A DNA stretch of 64,000 bases from the NCBI RefSeq assembly GCF_018598225.1, contig NZ_JAHESF010000012.1, positions 1 to 64,000 on the forward strand, in the 5' to 3' direction. Made by a program: the position numbers and the translations under genes. The notes beneath the pieces were generated by a model. That model was not told where the DNA came from. It ran no database searches and worked only from the letters and a program-made list of their open reading frames with translations. How positions within the stretch are numbered: position 1 is the stretch's first letter; every line of letters begins with the position of its first letter. Shown in pieces: positions 8,351 to 18,166 of this stretch. This stretch comes from Chryseosolibacter histidinae. GTDB lineage: Bacteria > Bacteroidota > Bacteroidia > Cytophagales > Cyclobacteriaceae.

Positions 8351-11300
8351 TTAGATCCCGACCATCACAAAAGCACCCCAGTAGAATGGATGGGGGTATT
8401 TTTCCTTAAGTTTTTGCTGGGCGATGCGGAAGGCCGTGTGCGGGTCTTCCTGCCGCGATCTCTCTGAATAGAAGTTTGACATCAGCTCCTGCGTTGCAGC
8501 GTCATCAACACTCCACAAGCTCATGATCAGGTTTTTGGCACCGGCCATTTTAAACGCACGCTGCAGGCCGTAAACACCTTCGCCGTTTTTCACCACACCC
8601 AATCCTGTTTCGCAGGCCGACAACACCACAAGCTCTGTGTCTTCAAGCTTGAGGTTCATGGCTTCGTATGCGGTGAGAATGCCATCGTCACCATCATCGT
8701 TCACGGGCGTTCCTGTTTTTAGAAAGTTCTCTGCGCCGGCCAGGATGATGCCCGACTTCAGCAGCGGGCTGGGTACATAACCGGTGTTACCTTCCTGGGC
8801 GAGCTGACTGTTTTCTTCCTCTTCCAAAAAGTATCCGTGCGTGGCAATGTGCAGCACCATGGGACTGATCACCTGCTTGATCAAACCTTCAGACGCCATG
8901 TCTTCCATGAAAACCTCGGGGTTAGGACTTAGCTTCGAGATCTGGTTGATCTCGACCTGGGTTCCCGGCAGCACTGTTATACCATCTTCTCCACGCATGT
9001 AACGCAGCAGACCGCCGCGCAGGCCACGCGATAAGTTATCGCCACGGGTGAGGGAGCGTGTGGCGGTACCGGTGGCCGATGACTCCTCGGTTTGTAAATT
9101 GAATTTCGGGAAGCCGATCAGCACGGACGACTGGCTGTTCGATTTTGTTGTTCTCTTTTCCACCACCTCGCGGGTGTTGGTTACCAGCCTGATGTCATAG
9201 GCATCTAGCAGGAATTGCTGCGTTTCAGGATCTCTGATGGTGTTCAGGCTGATCTGGTTATAAACGCCATCGGGTGAGAGGTATATTTTTTTGATCTTAT
9301 TTTTCTTCAGGTACTCGTTCAGCGAGCCGAAATAGTTTTTGAACGACCTGTTGTCTTCGAGTGTGAACGTGATGTTGTTGCGATAATAGTTGAGGAATTT
9401 GTTTTCCATCTCTTTACCGCTTCCTGGCAACACAAGGTCGGGCTGAGTTTTGGTGTCTTTTGTCAGGATGAGGAAAGCGTACACAACGTCGTCCTGGAAT
9501 TTGCCGCCGGCCGCGGGTGAGTAAGCCTGATAACGAATGATCTCAACGGCAGCTTCGTTTTCTTTCAGTGTTTTTTGAATGTCGCGCCAGTCAACTTTTT
9601 TGCGGATGAACTGGCTTGAAAAAACTGCCGATCTGCGGGCCAGCGCTTTCTCCAGGAGATCTGCCGACTGCAGCAATGAATCGATCTTCGCGGGAGACTG
9701 GTTCTGGCTGTACAGTTTGGCGATCTGTTCTTTTTGTGATTGCCACAGCTCAAAATCGCGCAACAGCGTGGTGTCTTTGCTGTTTTGGATGGCCTCCTTC
9801 ACTTTTTCAGAGGCGTACATGATAGACGCCTTGGTGTTGATGTGATGGTTGTACACTTCGCCTGTGATGAGCGGGTCTTGTTTGCGGAGCTCCATGGCAA
9901 ACGAGTTGAAGATCTCGAACGATGGTTTGATGTTGGTGTAATAGAACTTCGCTTTCTCTTCTTCGGTGAGCACCGGGAACGACATGCCGATCTGATTGTA
10001 GTAATTTTCAAACACGGCACCGAACGTTTGCTGCGCTTCTTTCAATTGTTTCTGCTCCCATTGATACTCGGCTATCTTCTGAAGGCTCTGTGCGTACAGC
10101 GGATGTTTTTTGCCAAGCTTTTCAGCACGGATAGAGGCTGAGCTCTTCAGATACTTCAGTCCGGCAGCACCCTTGCCGGTTTTCCAGCAGGCGATGCCCA
10201 GGTTATACAAGGTGGATGCGTATTCTGGACTTTTATCACCCAGCGTTTTTTTGAAGATGGCCAACGCCTGTTCCAGCATCGGAATAGCTTTGTCAGGCGC
10301 ACCTGCCATCCTGTATACGCGGGCAAGGTTGTTGAGCTTGCGGGCGTAAGACGCTGTATTGGTCTCGTCATTCATTTTCTGGATCTCGAGCGCGCGTGTC
10401 AGCGACTTCTCTGCTGCCTTGAATTTACCTTCATCGCTGTACACCAGGCCCATGTTAGAGAGTGTAATGGCAAAGTCAGGGTGCGTGGTGCCGATAACAA
10501 CGCTGTCGGTAGCGCGGATCTCACGGAAGGTCTTTTCAGCGCGTTCGAGCTGGCCGAGGCTTTGATAGACCAGGGCCTGGTTGTTGAGCGTTGCGGGGTA
10601 AGCAACATTGTCGGGCGTGAGCTCTGCAAGCGCATGGTCAAACGCTTCTTCAGCCTGTGGAAATTTTCCCTGCTCCATGCAGAGGATGCCCATGTTGATC
10701 GACGCGCTGATGTACTCCGCTGAGCTCTCTCCGGCAGCTTTTGCCAGGATGGTGAGCGCGGTATTCAACGCTTTCGCAGCTTTTGAATATTGGCTGGTAA
10801 GCGTATACAGGTCGCCAAGCTTGCTCAGCAGCAGGCCGTGGTTGATTGAATTCTTTTCCTGTTGCCTGATGGTGGACGTCAGCAATTTTTCTGTCTCGTT
10901 GAACTTGTCGAGCTGGATGTAAATATCAGTGGTGCTGATCACAGACGATATGAATTCTTCGCTGGCGGCACCATAGATCTTGCGGTCGTTCTCGATGAGC
11001 TGATCGGCCATGAGGCCTGCCTGCCGATAGTTGCCCGCCTGCAGGTAAACATAGGCGAGGTTATACAACGAGCTGCTGAAGGCATCGGTGCTGGTGAGTC
11101 CCAGGTCTGCCCGTAATACTTTCTCACGTTCGAACCACGCAATGGCTTTATTCAGGTCGCCCAGCTGATTGTGTGCACTGCCGAGGTAAGAGAAACTATT
11201 GGCCACCAGCGTGTCGTGCTGATTTTTTGCCATCAGCTCAACATCGTTCGCCAGCTTGATGCAGGCAGCGAAATTCTGCGCTTCATAGTTCCGTTCCAGC

Positions 11301-11398
11301 TCCTGGTAAACTTTTGGTGTTGTCTGTGCGAAACATACGTTCACAGATGCCACGAATACCCAGAAATAGCGATTTGATCTCCCGAAAAAATTAATCAT
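8351..11398 (-). CDS. Secreted TPR-CHAT domain protein (caspase-like peptidase fold)
   Basis: A 1015-residue protein has an N-terminal signal peptide (hydrophobic YFWVFVASVNVCFA, cleavage near residue 24-25), then about ten tetratricopeptide repeats (~30-480; for example ASINMGILCMEQGKFPQAEE), a helical linker (~490-620), and a C-terminal CHAT domain (~680-1015). The caspase-type dyad is present: His854 in LHIATHGYF and Cys929 in VVLSACETG. CHAT proteins (Caspase HetF Associated with TPRs) are clan CD peptidases known from cyanobacterial HetF and from defence-linked proteases. Export to the periplasm or surface sets this one apart. It lies 19 bp after the giant LRR protein gene and is probably in one transcript with it, so that protein is a candidate partner or substrate (inference). 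Confidence 0.92.
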   Translation of the reverse strand: MINFFGRSNRYFWVFVASVNVCFAQTTPKVYQELERNYEAQNFAACIKLANDVELMAKNQHDTLVANSFSYLGSAHNQLGDLNKAIAWFEREKVLRADLGLTSTDAFSSSLYNLAYVYLQAGNYRQAGLMADQLIENDRKIYGAASEEFISSVISTTDIYIQLDKFNETEKLLTSTIRQQEKNSINHGLLLSKLGDLYTLTSQYSKAAKALNTALTILAKAAGESSAEYISASINMGILCMEQGKFPQAEEAFDHALAELTPDNVAYPATLNNQALVYQSLGQLERAEKTFREIRATDSVVIGTTHPDFAITLSNMGLVYSDEGKFKAAEKSLTRALEIQKMNDETNTASYARKLNNLARVYRMAGAPDKAIPMLEQALAIFKKTLGDKSPEYASTLYNLGIACWKTGKGAAGLKYLKSSASIRAEKLGKKHPLYAQSLQKIAEYQWEQKQLKEAQQTFGAVFENYYNQIGMSFPVLTEEEKAKFYYTNIKPSFEIFNSFAMELRKQDPLITGEVYNHHINTKASIMYASEKVKEAIQNSKDTTLLRDFELWQSQKEQIAKLYSQNQSPAKIDSLLQSADLLEKALARRSAVFSSQFIRKKVDWRDIQKTLKENEAAVEIIRYQAYSPAAGGKFQDDVVYAFLILTKDTKTQPDLVLPGSGKEMENKFLNYYRNNITFTLEDNRSFKNYFGSLNEYLKKNKIKKIYLSPDGVYNQISLNTIRDPETQQFLLDAYDIRLVTNTREVVEKRTTKSNSQSSVLIGFPKFNLQTEESSATGTATRSLTRGDNLSRGLRGGLLRYMRGEDGITVLPGTQVEINQISKLSPNPEVFMEDMASEGLIKQVISPMVLHIATHGYFLEEEENSQLAQEGNTGYVPSPLLKSGIILAGAENFLKTGTPVNDDGDDGILTAYEAMNLKLEDTELVVLSACETGLGVVKNGEGVYGLQRAFKMAGAKNLIMSLWSVDDAATQELMSNFYSERSRQEDPHTAFRIAQQKLKEKYPHPFYWGAFVMVGI

Positions 11399-11417
11399 AT
11401 GGAAGCCATTTACGTGA

Positions 11418-14400
11418 TCATTTGATGACTACATGAAGGGTTTTTACAATAATACCTTTCTCGCGAATATTCAACAAATAATTACCGGTGCGCATGGCGC
11501 GGATATCCAACGAAGTTTCACTGTCAGGAGCTTCCTGTGCCCGTATCTCTTTACCAGAAATGTCAAGCAAGGTGACGGTACGCGACGGTGATGCTGTTCC
11601 AAACCGGAGGTTGATCACATTGCTTGTAGGGTTGGGATACACCGATGCCTCGTATTGTTCTATGCCGGCAACACCGGTAACGATGGCCTGTCGTACGGTG
11701 ATCTTACCCTCTTCTACACGGGCTTCAACCTGCACCTGCGATTGCAGCGCCGGCCCGATCGGAATGGTGATGAACGATTTCTCATCCATCGGGTATCCGG
11801 GATACTGAATGTTGAGCCTGTACTCGCCTTCCGGCAGATTGGGGATCTCGAATTCACCGTTCTCGTTAGTGAACACATAGGCCACAAGTATCAGTCTTTC
11901 TTCCTTGGTGCGTCCTGAACGCTCAACCCTTCTCACACTTACACCTGCGCCTTTGATACGTTCTGCCCTCATCACCCTTCCTGCAGGTTGTCCGTCATCT
12001 TTTTCCACAAATCCCCTGATCACACCTTTTCCTGAAGGCGCATCGGTGGGTTTGAACTCCGCTATGATATCGAGTCCGTTCACAGGGTTATTCACGAAGA
12101 TGGTGTCGGCTTCCTCCCACAACGTGGTTCGTTTGTAATAAGTAGGCAGCACATTCGCATAGGCAGTAGGGCTGGGAAAACCGAGGATCTGGTAATCGGC
12201 CAGCACGGTCTGCTCAAACTTGTACGAGCCATCAGCATTGACGTTGTTCACCTGAATGGTGTCATAGCCGTCTGAAGCCGTTATGCGAAGCAAGGTGACA
12301 ATGCCCTGGGTGGCAGGAGTGGTAGCATTGATCAGCAACTTTCCGGAAAGATCGGAGGTTGCCAGGATGACCTTCGGTGCTGATTTCAAAGTCAGGCCGG
12401 GTACTACTGAATTGGTGACCTCGCAGACATACTCACCCATATTGGTGCGGTTGAGTGATGCTATGTTATACTGGCTGGCCGTAGCTCCTTTCACGGCAGC
12501 ATTGTTCAGTTTCCACTGATAAACATTGTTGGTACCTCCGGCTGTCACGTTCACGGCGTATGATGTGCCGGCGGGACGAAGCTCGCTGCCAGACGTTCCC
12601 AGGTTAGCCTGGTTGTTATAAGTTATCACGTTCAGGATCGACGCGTTTGGTTCGAGTGAAGCGAAATCCAACCTGTTGCCTGATACATTGACGGCGGTGA
12701 GCTGCGTGAGCGGGGTGATGTTCGGCAGCTGGGTGATCTTATTGTTCGATACGTTGATGCTCGTGAGGCTCAGCATATCGCTGATGGCAACGGGTACCTT
12801 GCCGGTGAGGTTGTTGTTCACGAGGTTGATGGCCGTAACACGGTTGGAAGAAACGGTAACACCGTTCCAGTTTGCAAGCCTGCCTTCAAGCCAGGCCGTT
12901 TTGTTGGTCCATGCGGTGCCGCCAGTTGCCTGATAGAGTTGTACCAACGACAGCGAATCTCGTCGCAGCGAAGATACCTTCAGGTTTACGGGGCGTCCCT
13001 GAAGTGTAAGGGTGGGCAGAAAGGTATTGGTTGCTTCAAAAGAATAAACACCTTCATCGGCAAATACCGGAGACGTTATGGTGTAGGTCGATGTGGTTGC
13101 ACCGCTGATGGCCACACCATCTTTTTTCCACTGGTATTGGTTTGATGTGCCGTCTACCGTTGCCGTGAGCGTATAAGCTGTGGCGGTCTGGATGGTCTCT
13201 GTGCGCTTGAGCCCTACGCTGTCTTGCGGCGCATAGATCATAACCGAAATGGTCTTGTTAGGTTCAAGGGTACCGAAGGTGAGCCTGTTCTTCGAAACGT
13301 CGAGCGTGGTCAGCGCAAGGCTGCTGAGGTTAGGCAGACTCGTGAGCTGGTTATCGCTCAGGTTGAGCTGACGCAGTGTGGTGCAGGTTGCCAGCGAGGT
13401 AGGTGTACTGCCGCTGAACTTATTTTTTTGCACGAACAATTGTTTGAGGGCCGGAAGCGCTCCGATGGCCGGAGGCAGCGATCCTGTGAGCTGATTGTTG
13501 CTGACGTTAATTCTTTGCAGCAGTGTCAGATTGGTGATGGCGGTGGGAAGCTCGCCGCTGAGCTGGTTGTTCGAGAGGTCCAGCGTATCCAGCTTGGCGA
13601 GATCGCCGATCGCTGCGGGAACGGTACCTGTTAAATTGTTTCCTGCCAGCACAATCTTCCTTACACGTCCGTCTTTCATCGTTACACCATGCCAGTTTTC
13701 CAGCCTGGAGGTAAGCCAGTTCGTTTTGTTCGTCCATGAAGCGCCTGCAGTGGTATTGTAAATAGATACTACGGCCAGGGAGTCAGTTGTATTGGTCGGC
13801 GCAATAACAACCACGGTCAATGGCTCACTGTATAATGTGACATCACTTACAAGGGGGTTGGTGATCTTCAGCTTGTAAATGCCAGCATCTGCATACGAAA
13901 CATCCGGCTTGCTATAAGTGTTCGTGTTTGCGCTGGGGATATCTTCTTCATTTTTCAACCACTGGTATGCATTGCCTGTTCCTCCCACGGTAAAAGATGC
14001 CGTGAAGGTCTCTCCCAGGTTCACCACCCTTTGGCCACCGGTGCGAATGGGTTTTTGGGGACTTAACAGGATGCCCTCGATCGAAGCATTGGGGGCGAGG
14101 TCTTCAAAGGTGAAGTAGTTTTCGGTCACGTTGAGCTCTGTAAAAGTTTTTGAGCTCAGGTCCGGCAGACCGGTGAATTCATTACTGAAGAGGTAAAGTG
14201 TGTGCAGCGCAGGTATCACCGAGAAGTCAGGTACATTGCCGCTGAGCTTGTTGGCATTCACGGTCAAAACCTCCAGCGCGCTGAGTGATGTCAGAGAAGT
14301 TGGGATCGATCCGGTGAGCAGGTTGTTGTGCAGGTTCATGTGTGCGAGTGCCGTCAGGTTCCCGATCTCAGAAGGTATGGGGCCGGAGAGCTGGTTGCCG

Positions 14401-16256
14401 CTCAGGTCCATGAACTGAAGTTGTGAAAGATCGCCGATCTGTGTGGGAATAGATCCCGTAAGGTCGTTGGCAGAAAGATCCAGCTGCTGAAGCGCAGAGA
14501 GATTGCCAAGGGTGGTGGGGATGGAGCCCGTCAGGTTATTGCTCCTGAACGAGAGGTTGGTCAACAAGGTGAGGTTCTGCAACGAAGGTATCGATCCGCT
14601 CAGCTCGTTGAAGCTCAGGTTCACAAAGGTTAGCATGGTCAGGTTGCCCAACGCTGCAGGTATTTCGCCGTCCAGCTTATTGCCATTCAAAATGAGCTTT
14701 GTAAGGCCAGTCAGGTTGCCGATCTCCGGTGGCAATGTTCCCGTCAGGTTGTTTACATTGAGGTCAAGCTCCGATACACGGACACCTTTGATGGTAACGC
14801 CTTCCCAGCTGTTCACGGCTCCGGTAAGCCAGTTACTTTTCCTCAGCCAGCCCGATGTTGGCTCTTCTACCACCAACAGGTTTTCTCCACCTTCAATCGG
14901 TGGTGGTGTTGTTGCCTGATACAAGGCTACGAGTGCCAGCGAATCTGCTGTGATTACACTAGGCACGCCGTTGATCCTGACCACGGCATCAACAGATTGT
15001 CCATAACAACCGTTGTTCTCCGGTATGATGGTGTAGGTGACAAGCTGCGCTATGCTAACAAGGTTGTCGATGGTCTGGGTGATAGGGCTTTCCGAACCTG
15101 ACGTTACACCATCTATGGAACCATCGTAAGAATAATTGTAGAAGAACGTGGTGCCCGGTAAGGTGCTGGAGAATGTAATATTTGTTGTGCCTCCGTCAGG
15201 GATCACCGGTTTGTTGTTGTTCACCACTACCACAGGCTTCGGTATTACATTGAAGGTTACTGTAAAAGATGAACCTACGCATCCACCGGTTACACTTGTA
15301 GGTGTTACGTTGTAAACAACATTTTGTACAGCATTCGTCGTATTGGTCAATGCTTCTTCTATGCTGGCGGTTGTCTGCGTGGAAGTGCTTTCGCCTGTCA
15401 CATTTGGATTATCGGTGGCTGACCACTCAAACGTAGACGGTACAAGCCCGTTGATATCATAAGCAAGCATATGTTTCATCGCCGAGCCGCTGCAGGCATC
15501 TACGCTGGCGGGATTCCCTGACGGGAACTGGCCGATGCCGACACTCTCGTATTTTTCGCCAGAGACGCAACCATTGGCATGGGTATAGCTTACGCGGATG
15601 CTTGCTTCCACGCCTGCATCCCATTGAATGGTAATGGAGGGATCAGAGGGAGTTCCACCGCTTATTATTGTACCTGACCCCGATTTAAGCCATGTATAAT
15701 CTGTTTTGCCTGTTTCTGTAGAATAAGTCCTTGTAGTTCCAGGGCATGCTTCGAAGATGCCTGAAATTGTGGGCATAGGATTGTCATTGCCGTTGACCCT
15801 GGCAACTACTGTGGTATTGAGGATGAGCCCGTTCACAGGAAGATCGCCGCTGGTATATTGGATCTCTGCAAGGCCTGCGGCAGAGGCAAAGAACCCAATG
15901 CCTGAAATAGTGAGCTTCTCCAGGGTTGATTCGTTGTCAACGTCAGTTTCACTGATCGTAACAGTGATCTCCGAGCTGGTAACGCTGATCTGCGCATCAA
16001 CATTCGGGGAGTTGAAGCTCACGGTACCCACACCGTATTGAAAGTTTCCCGAAAGGGGTGTTAAAACAATGGTACGGCCTGATCCATCAATATTAAAATC
16101 GGTGTTGGTTGTTTCCTGGATCACAATGTCAGCCAGGGTGGCAGGAGAACCGCCTACGCAAGCCTGATCGGTGACAGGGGTAATGGTGACCTGCGCCTGC
16201 GATTCAATGCAAAAGCAAACGCAGCAGAGCAGAGAGAGTGTAAAGAATTTGAACAT
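11418..16256 (-). CDS. Giant T9SS-secreted LRR/Ig-like surface protein
   Basis: This 1612-residue protein starts with a signal peptide (LSLLCCVCFCIESQAQ). Residues ~25-430 are Ig/PKD-like strands. Three blocks then each open with a DSLAxVxLY...WxGVT segment and continue into plant-type leucine-rich repeats (LxGxIP); the first block has about ten repeats. Each block is closed by an Ig-like module with YQWKxxG. A carboxypeptidase-regulatory-like domain (~1420-1520, ENGEFEIPNLPEGEYRLNI) precedes a T9SS type-A sorting domain (~1540-1612: VYPNPTSNVINL ... GNYLLNI). It should cross the outer membrane by type IX secretion and end up on the surface or be released. It follows a small lipoprotein gene and precedes the CHAT gene. 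A shorter paralogue is at 39407-41800. Confidence 0.93.
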   Translation of the reverse strand: MFKFFTLSLLCCVCFCIESQAQVTITPVTDQACVGGSPATLADIVIQETTNTDFNIDGSGRTIVLTPLSGNFQYGVGTVSFNSPNVDAQISVTSSEITVTISETDVDNESTLEKLTISGIGFFASAAGLAEIQYTSGDLPVNGLILNTTVVARVNGNDNPMPTISGIFEACPGTTRTYSTETGKTDYTWLKSGSGTIISGGTPSDPSITIQWDAGVEASIRVSYTHANGCVSGEKYESVGIGQFPSGNPASVDACSGSAMKHMLAYDINGLVPSTFEWSATDNPNVTGESTSTQTTASIEEALTNTTNAVQNVVYNVTPTSVTGGCVGSSFTVTFNVIPKPVVVVNNNKPVIPDGGTTNITFSSTLPGTTFFYNYSYDGSIDGVTSGSESPITQTIDNLVSIAQLVTYTIIPENNGCYGQSVDAVVRINGVPSVITADSLALVALYQATTPPPIEGGENLLVVEEPTSGWLRKSNWLTGAVNSWEGVTIKGVRVSELDLNVNNLTGTLPPEIGNLTGLTKLILNGNKLDGEIPAALGNLTMLTFVNLSFNELSGSIPSLQNLTLLTNLSFRSNNLTGSIPTTLGNLSALQQLDLSANDLTGSIPTQIGDLSQLQFMDLSGNQLSGPIPSEIGNLTALAHMNLHNNLLTGSIPTSLTSLSALEVLTVNANKLSGNVPDFSVIPALHTLYLFSNEFTGLPDLSSKTFTELNVTENYFTFEDLAPNASIEGILLSPQKPIRTGGQRVVNLGETFTASFTVGGTGNAYQWLKNEEDIPSANTNTYSKPDVSYADAGIYKLKITNPLVSDVTLYSEPLTVVVIAPTNTTDSLAVVSIYNTTAGASWTNKTNWLTSRLENWHGVTMKDGRVRKIVLAGNNLTGTVPAAIGDLAKLDTLDLSNNQLSGELPTAITNLTLLQRINVSNNQLTGSLPPAIGALPALKQLFVQKNKFSGSTPTSLATCTTLRQLNLSDNQLTSLPNLSSLALTTLDVSKNRLTFGTLEPNKTISVMIYAPQDSVGLKRTETIQTATAYTLTATVDGTSNQYQWKKDGVAISGATTSTYTITSPVFADEGVYSFEATNTFLPTLTLQGRPVNLKVSSLRRDSLSLVQLYQATGGTAWTNKTAWLEGRLANWNGVTVSSNRVTAINLVNNNLTGKVPVAISDMLSLTSINVSNNKITQLPNITPLTQLTAVNVSGNRLDFASLEPNASILNVITYNNQANLGTSGSELRPAGTSYAVNVTAGGTNNVYQWKLNNAAVKGATASQYNIASLNRTNMGEYVCEVTNSVVPGLTLKSAPKVILATSDLSGKLLINATTPATQGIVTLLRITASDGYDTIQVNNVNADGSYKFEQTVLADYQILGFPSPTAYANVLPTYYKRTTLWEEADTIFVNNPVNGLDIIAEFKPTDAPSGKGVIRGFVEKDDGQPAGRVMRAERIKGAGVSVRRVERSGRTKEERLILVAYVFTNENGEFEIPNLPEGEYRLNIQYPGYPMDEKSFITIPIGPALQSQVQVEARVEEGKITVRQAIVTGVAGIEQYEASVYPNPTSNVINLRFGTASPSRTVTLLDISGKEIRAQEAPDSETSLDIRAMRTGNYLLNIREKGIIVKTLHVVIK

Positions 16257-16390
16257 AACGATAAGATTAAAGCAGTAAGGTTTAAGATCCCGAATCCAAC
16301 GCCACGGATGCCGGGTGGATTAACGACGAATTATTTTCAAATTAAGTGGAAAGAACAGGGGCTAAAAATACCTGACATCAGGTAGTTCCG

Positions 16391-16470
16391 GTAATCAGTA
16401 ATCGGTGATCGGTGACCGGTAATGCATGGTATAAACCCAAACCGATTACTGAATACCAATTACCGATTAC
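16391..16470. repeat. Two-armed heptamer element (GTAATCR)
   Basis: The left arm has five units (16391-16425: GTAATCA, GTAATCG, GTGATCG, GTGACCG, GTAATGC). The right arm has four reverse-complement units (16443-16470: CGATTAC, TGAATAC, CAATTAC, CGATTAC). The right arm abuts the stop codon of the lipoprotein gene with no gap. The heptamer word differs from the GTCCATR sites but the architecture is the same. Confidence 0.88.
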
Positions 16471-16914
16471 CTATTTTTTAAGTGTAAAGACCACTTTCCC
16501 GGGAATCGAGCGCTGCCTTCCGCCTTCATAAGTGGTTTTGTCCCATTGCAACGACAATTTGAGCTCTGTCTTGCTCACGGTTTCGATGGTGATCTCCTTG
16601 TCGTCCTGGCCCCTGAGCATCACGGTGGCTGTGTTATCCTTAAATCTCCAGGTATCTTCCCTGAGCCATACGGGCGTGGTGCCGGTAGTAAATAGCTTGT
16701 CGGCGGTAAAGGTGATCGTAAAATCTTTAAAAAGATCGCTTGTTACGTCCAGGCCGTCAATAGTAATGGCTGCCGTGCCTGAGGGAGCCCATTGTCCGCC
16801 TTCGGTTAACAGTGCTGTTACCTGTTTTTCTTTGCTAACGGGTTTCGGATCGTCTTTACAGGATACCAATAACAGGGCTGTTACCAGCAAAATGGAGGTC
16901 AGAAGGTTTTTCAT
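16471..16914 (-). CDS. Small lipoprotein, paralogue of the one at 41853
   Basis: A 147-residue lipoprotein: hydrophobic SILLVTALLLVSC with a lipobox cysteine at ~19, then a charged spacer. The body contains WAPSGTAAITIDGLDVTSDLF, TTGTTPVWLREDTWRFKD, GQDDKEITI and LSLQWDKTTYEGGR, a small beta-rich fold I cannot name securely (it resembles DUF5004-like Bacteroidota lipoproteins). It lies just upstream of the giant LRR gene in the same direction. The plus-strand paralogue at 41853-42335 likewise accompanies an LRR-type T9SS protein. That repeated pairing suggests the lipoprotein and the T9SS cargo work together. Confidence 0.85.
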   Translation of the reverse strand: MKNLLTSILLVTALLLVSCKDDPKPVSKEKQVTALLTEGGQWAPSGTAAITIDGLDVTSDLFKDFTITFTADKLFTTGTTPVWLREDTWRFKDNTATVMLRGQDDKEITIETVSKTELKLSLQWDKTTYEGGRQRSIPGKVVFTLKK

Positions 16915-17089
16915 AATGGGGTATTAGGTAGTAAAATTAGTCTTTTTTAATTGTAATGCGTACAACGTTAAAGTTGATGCTACCACCCCGAATCGCCTAA
17001 TTCAGCGAGGGGACAAATTGGGGACAATGTGTTGCGGCCTGGATTAAGGCTTTGCGACGGATCAAAAAAGGGTGCCTCTGATCGGGGGA

Positions 17090-17272
17090 GTCCGCGGTCC
17101 ACAGTCGACAGTCCACGGCAGTGCCAGTGGTATTGGGGGACCATCTCTCATGTCACGTCAAGGGATTCCTGACCCACTGCATTTCCCAATTCCTAATGTC
17201 TAATTCCTGTTTCCAGCTCCGAACTAATATAACACTAACCTGGCTGTGGTCTGTGGACCGTCGACTGTGGAC
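17090..17272. repeat. Two-armed heptamer element (GTCCACR) with an inner heptamer run
   Basis: Left arm 17090-17117 (GTCCGCG, GTCCACA, GTCGACA, GTCCACG); right arm 17245-17272 (TGTGGTC, TGTGGAC, CGTCGAC, TGTGGAC). The core holds a separate run of AATTCCT, AATGTCT, AATTCCT at 17188-17208, again with 7-bp period. The right arm ends 7 bp before the stop of the DUF4249 gene. Confidence 0.88.
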
Positions 17273-17279
17273 TCTTCAA

Positions 17280-18164
17280 CTACTTCTTCTCATATACAAA
17301 AAAGGACTGGCTGAAGCCTCCAAAGATCCCGAAACCGTTTTCAATGTTGTTGTACACCCCGGCGGGTTGCGCAAACGGGTTGCCGGAGGTTTCATTTTGC
17401 AGGAGCGCCGTGGTTTTATAACGATAAAAATCTTCGCTGATGGTGCGAAGGAAAAAAAACACCCTCGCCGGCCCCGACTGGATCTGCCAATACTCTGATT
17501 CCAGCGATAAGGTGATCTCTCTTCCATCGAACAACAGGTCTTTGAAGAAAATGCCTTCGGAGCTGCCAACGTTCTCATTATCGATCGATGGATCCTTGCT
17601 GCTCATCAGAAGCATGCGTCTGGTGATTTGTGTTTCCCCCGTTCGCCCATCACGCCACCTTTTCTCCACAAATGCCGCGATCTGGTAAAAATTCTCTTCT
17701 CCGGCCCTGTCTTTCATCCGCAGTTTGATAAAAAATTTGTCTACAAAGCTCCCTCCCGGGCCAGGGCCATCCGGCAGGTCTACTTCTACACTGCCGATCT
17801 CCACCGGTAGCGGTATGTAAGAAGTGCCGCGAACAACGCCGTACGTTGCCGAGGTGGCCCTGATCTCATAAGCCTCGCCCGGCACAGGTGTATTGTCTCC
17901 GGTATACAAGCCGTTGCCATCACCCACCAGGGTATCAACAGCATGATCACCTTGATACATCACCACCAGGCCATCCGTCACAGGCTGATGGTCTGCTTCG
18001 TCCAGAATGTGGCGGCTCAGGGAAAGCTTCGCGCTCCATATACTATCCTGGATCATGAATGCATTCAGGGTAAGCACGGGAGGTTCAACGGGAACATCCA
18101 CATCAACCACCAGCTCGCATCCGGCGAAAAGCACTGCCATGCCTATGAAACTATATTTTTTCAT
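17280..18164 (-). CDS. DUF4249 family lipoprotein
   Basis: A 294-residue lipoprotein: SFIGMAVLFAGC gives a lipobox cysteine near residue 16, then DVDVPVEPPVLTLNAFM, the start typical of DUF4249. Further marks are a Gly-rich segment and the terminal IFGGFSQSFFVYEKK, typical of the family. DUF4249 proteins are partners of TonB-dependent receptors in Bacteroidota. Here the receptor gene ends 2 bp before this start, so they are translated as a pair. The longer reading from 18326 runs inside the receptor gene and lacks a signal sequence, so I use ATG 18164. Substrate unknown. Confidence 0.92.
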   Translation of the reverse strand: MKKYSFIGMAVLFAGCELVVDVDVPVEPPVLTLNAFMIQDSIWSAKLSLSRHILDEADHQPVTDGLVVMYQGDHAVDTLVGDGNGLYTGDNTPVPGEAYEIRATSATYGVVRGTSYIPLPVEIGSVEVDLPDGPGPGGSFVDKFFIKLRMKDRAGEENFYQIAAFVEKRWRDGRTGETQITRRMLLMSSKDPSIDNENVGSSEGIFFKDLLFDGREITLSLESEYWQIQSGPARVFFFLRTISEDFYRYKTTALLQNETSGNPFAQPAGVYNNIENGFGIFGGFSQSFFVYEKK

Positions 18165-18166
18165 AC

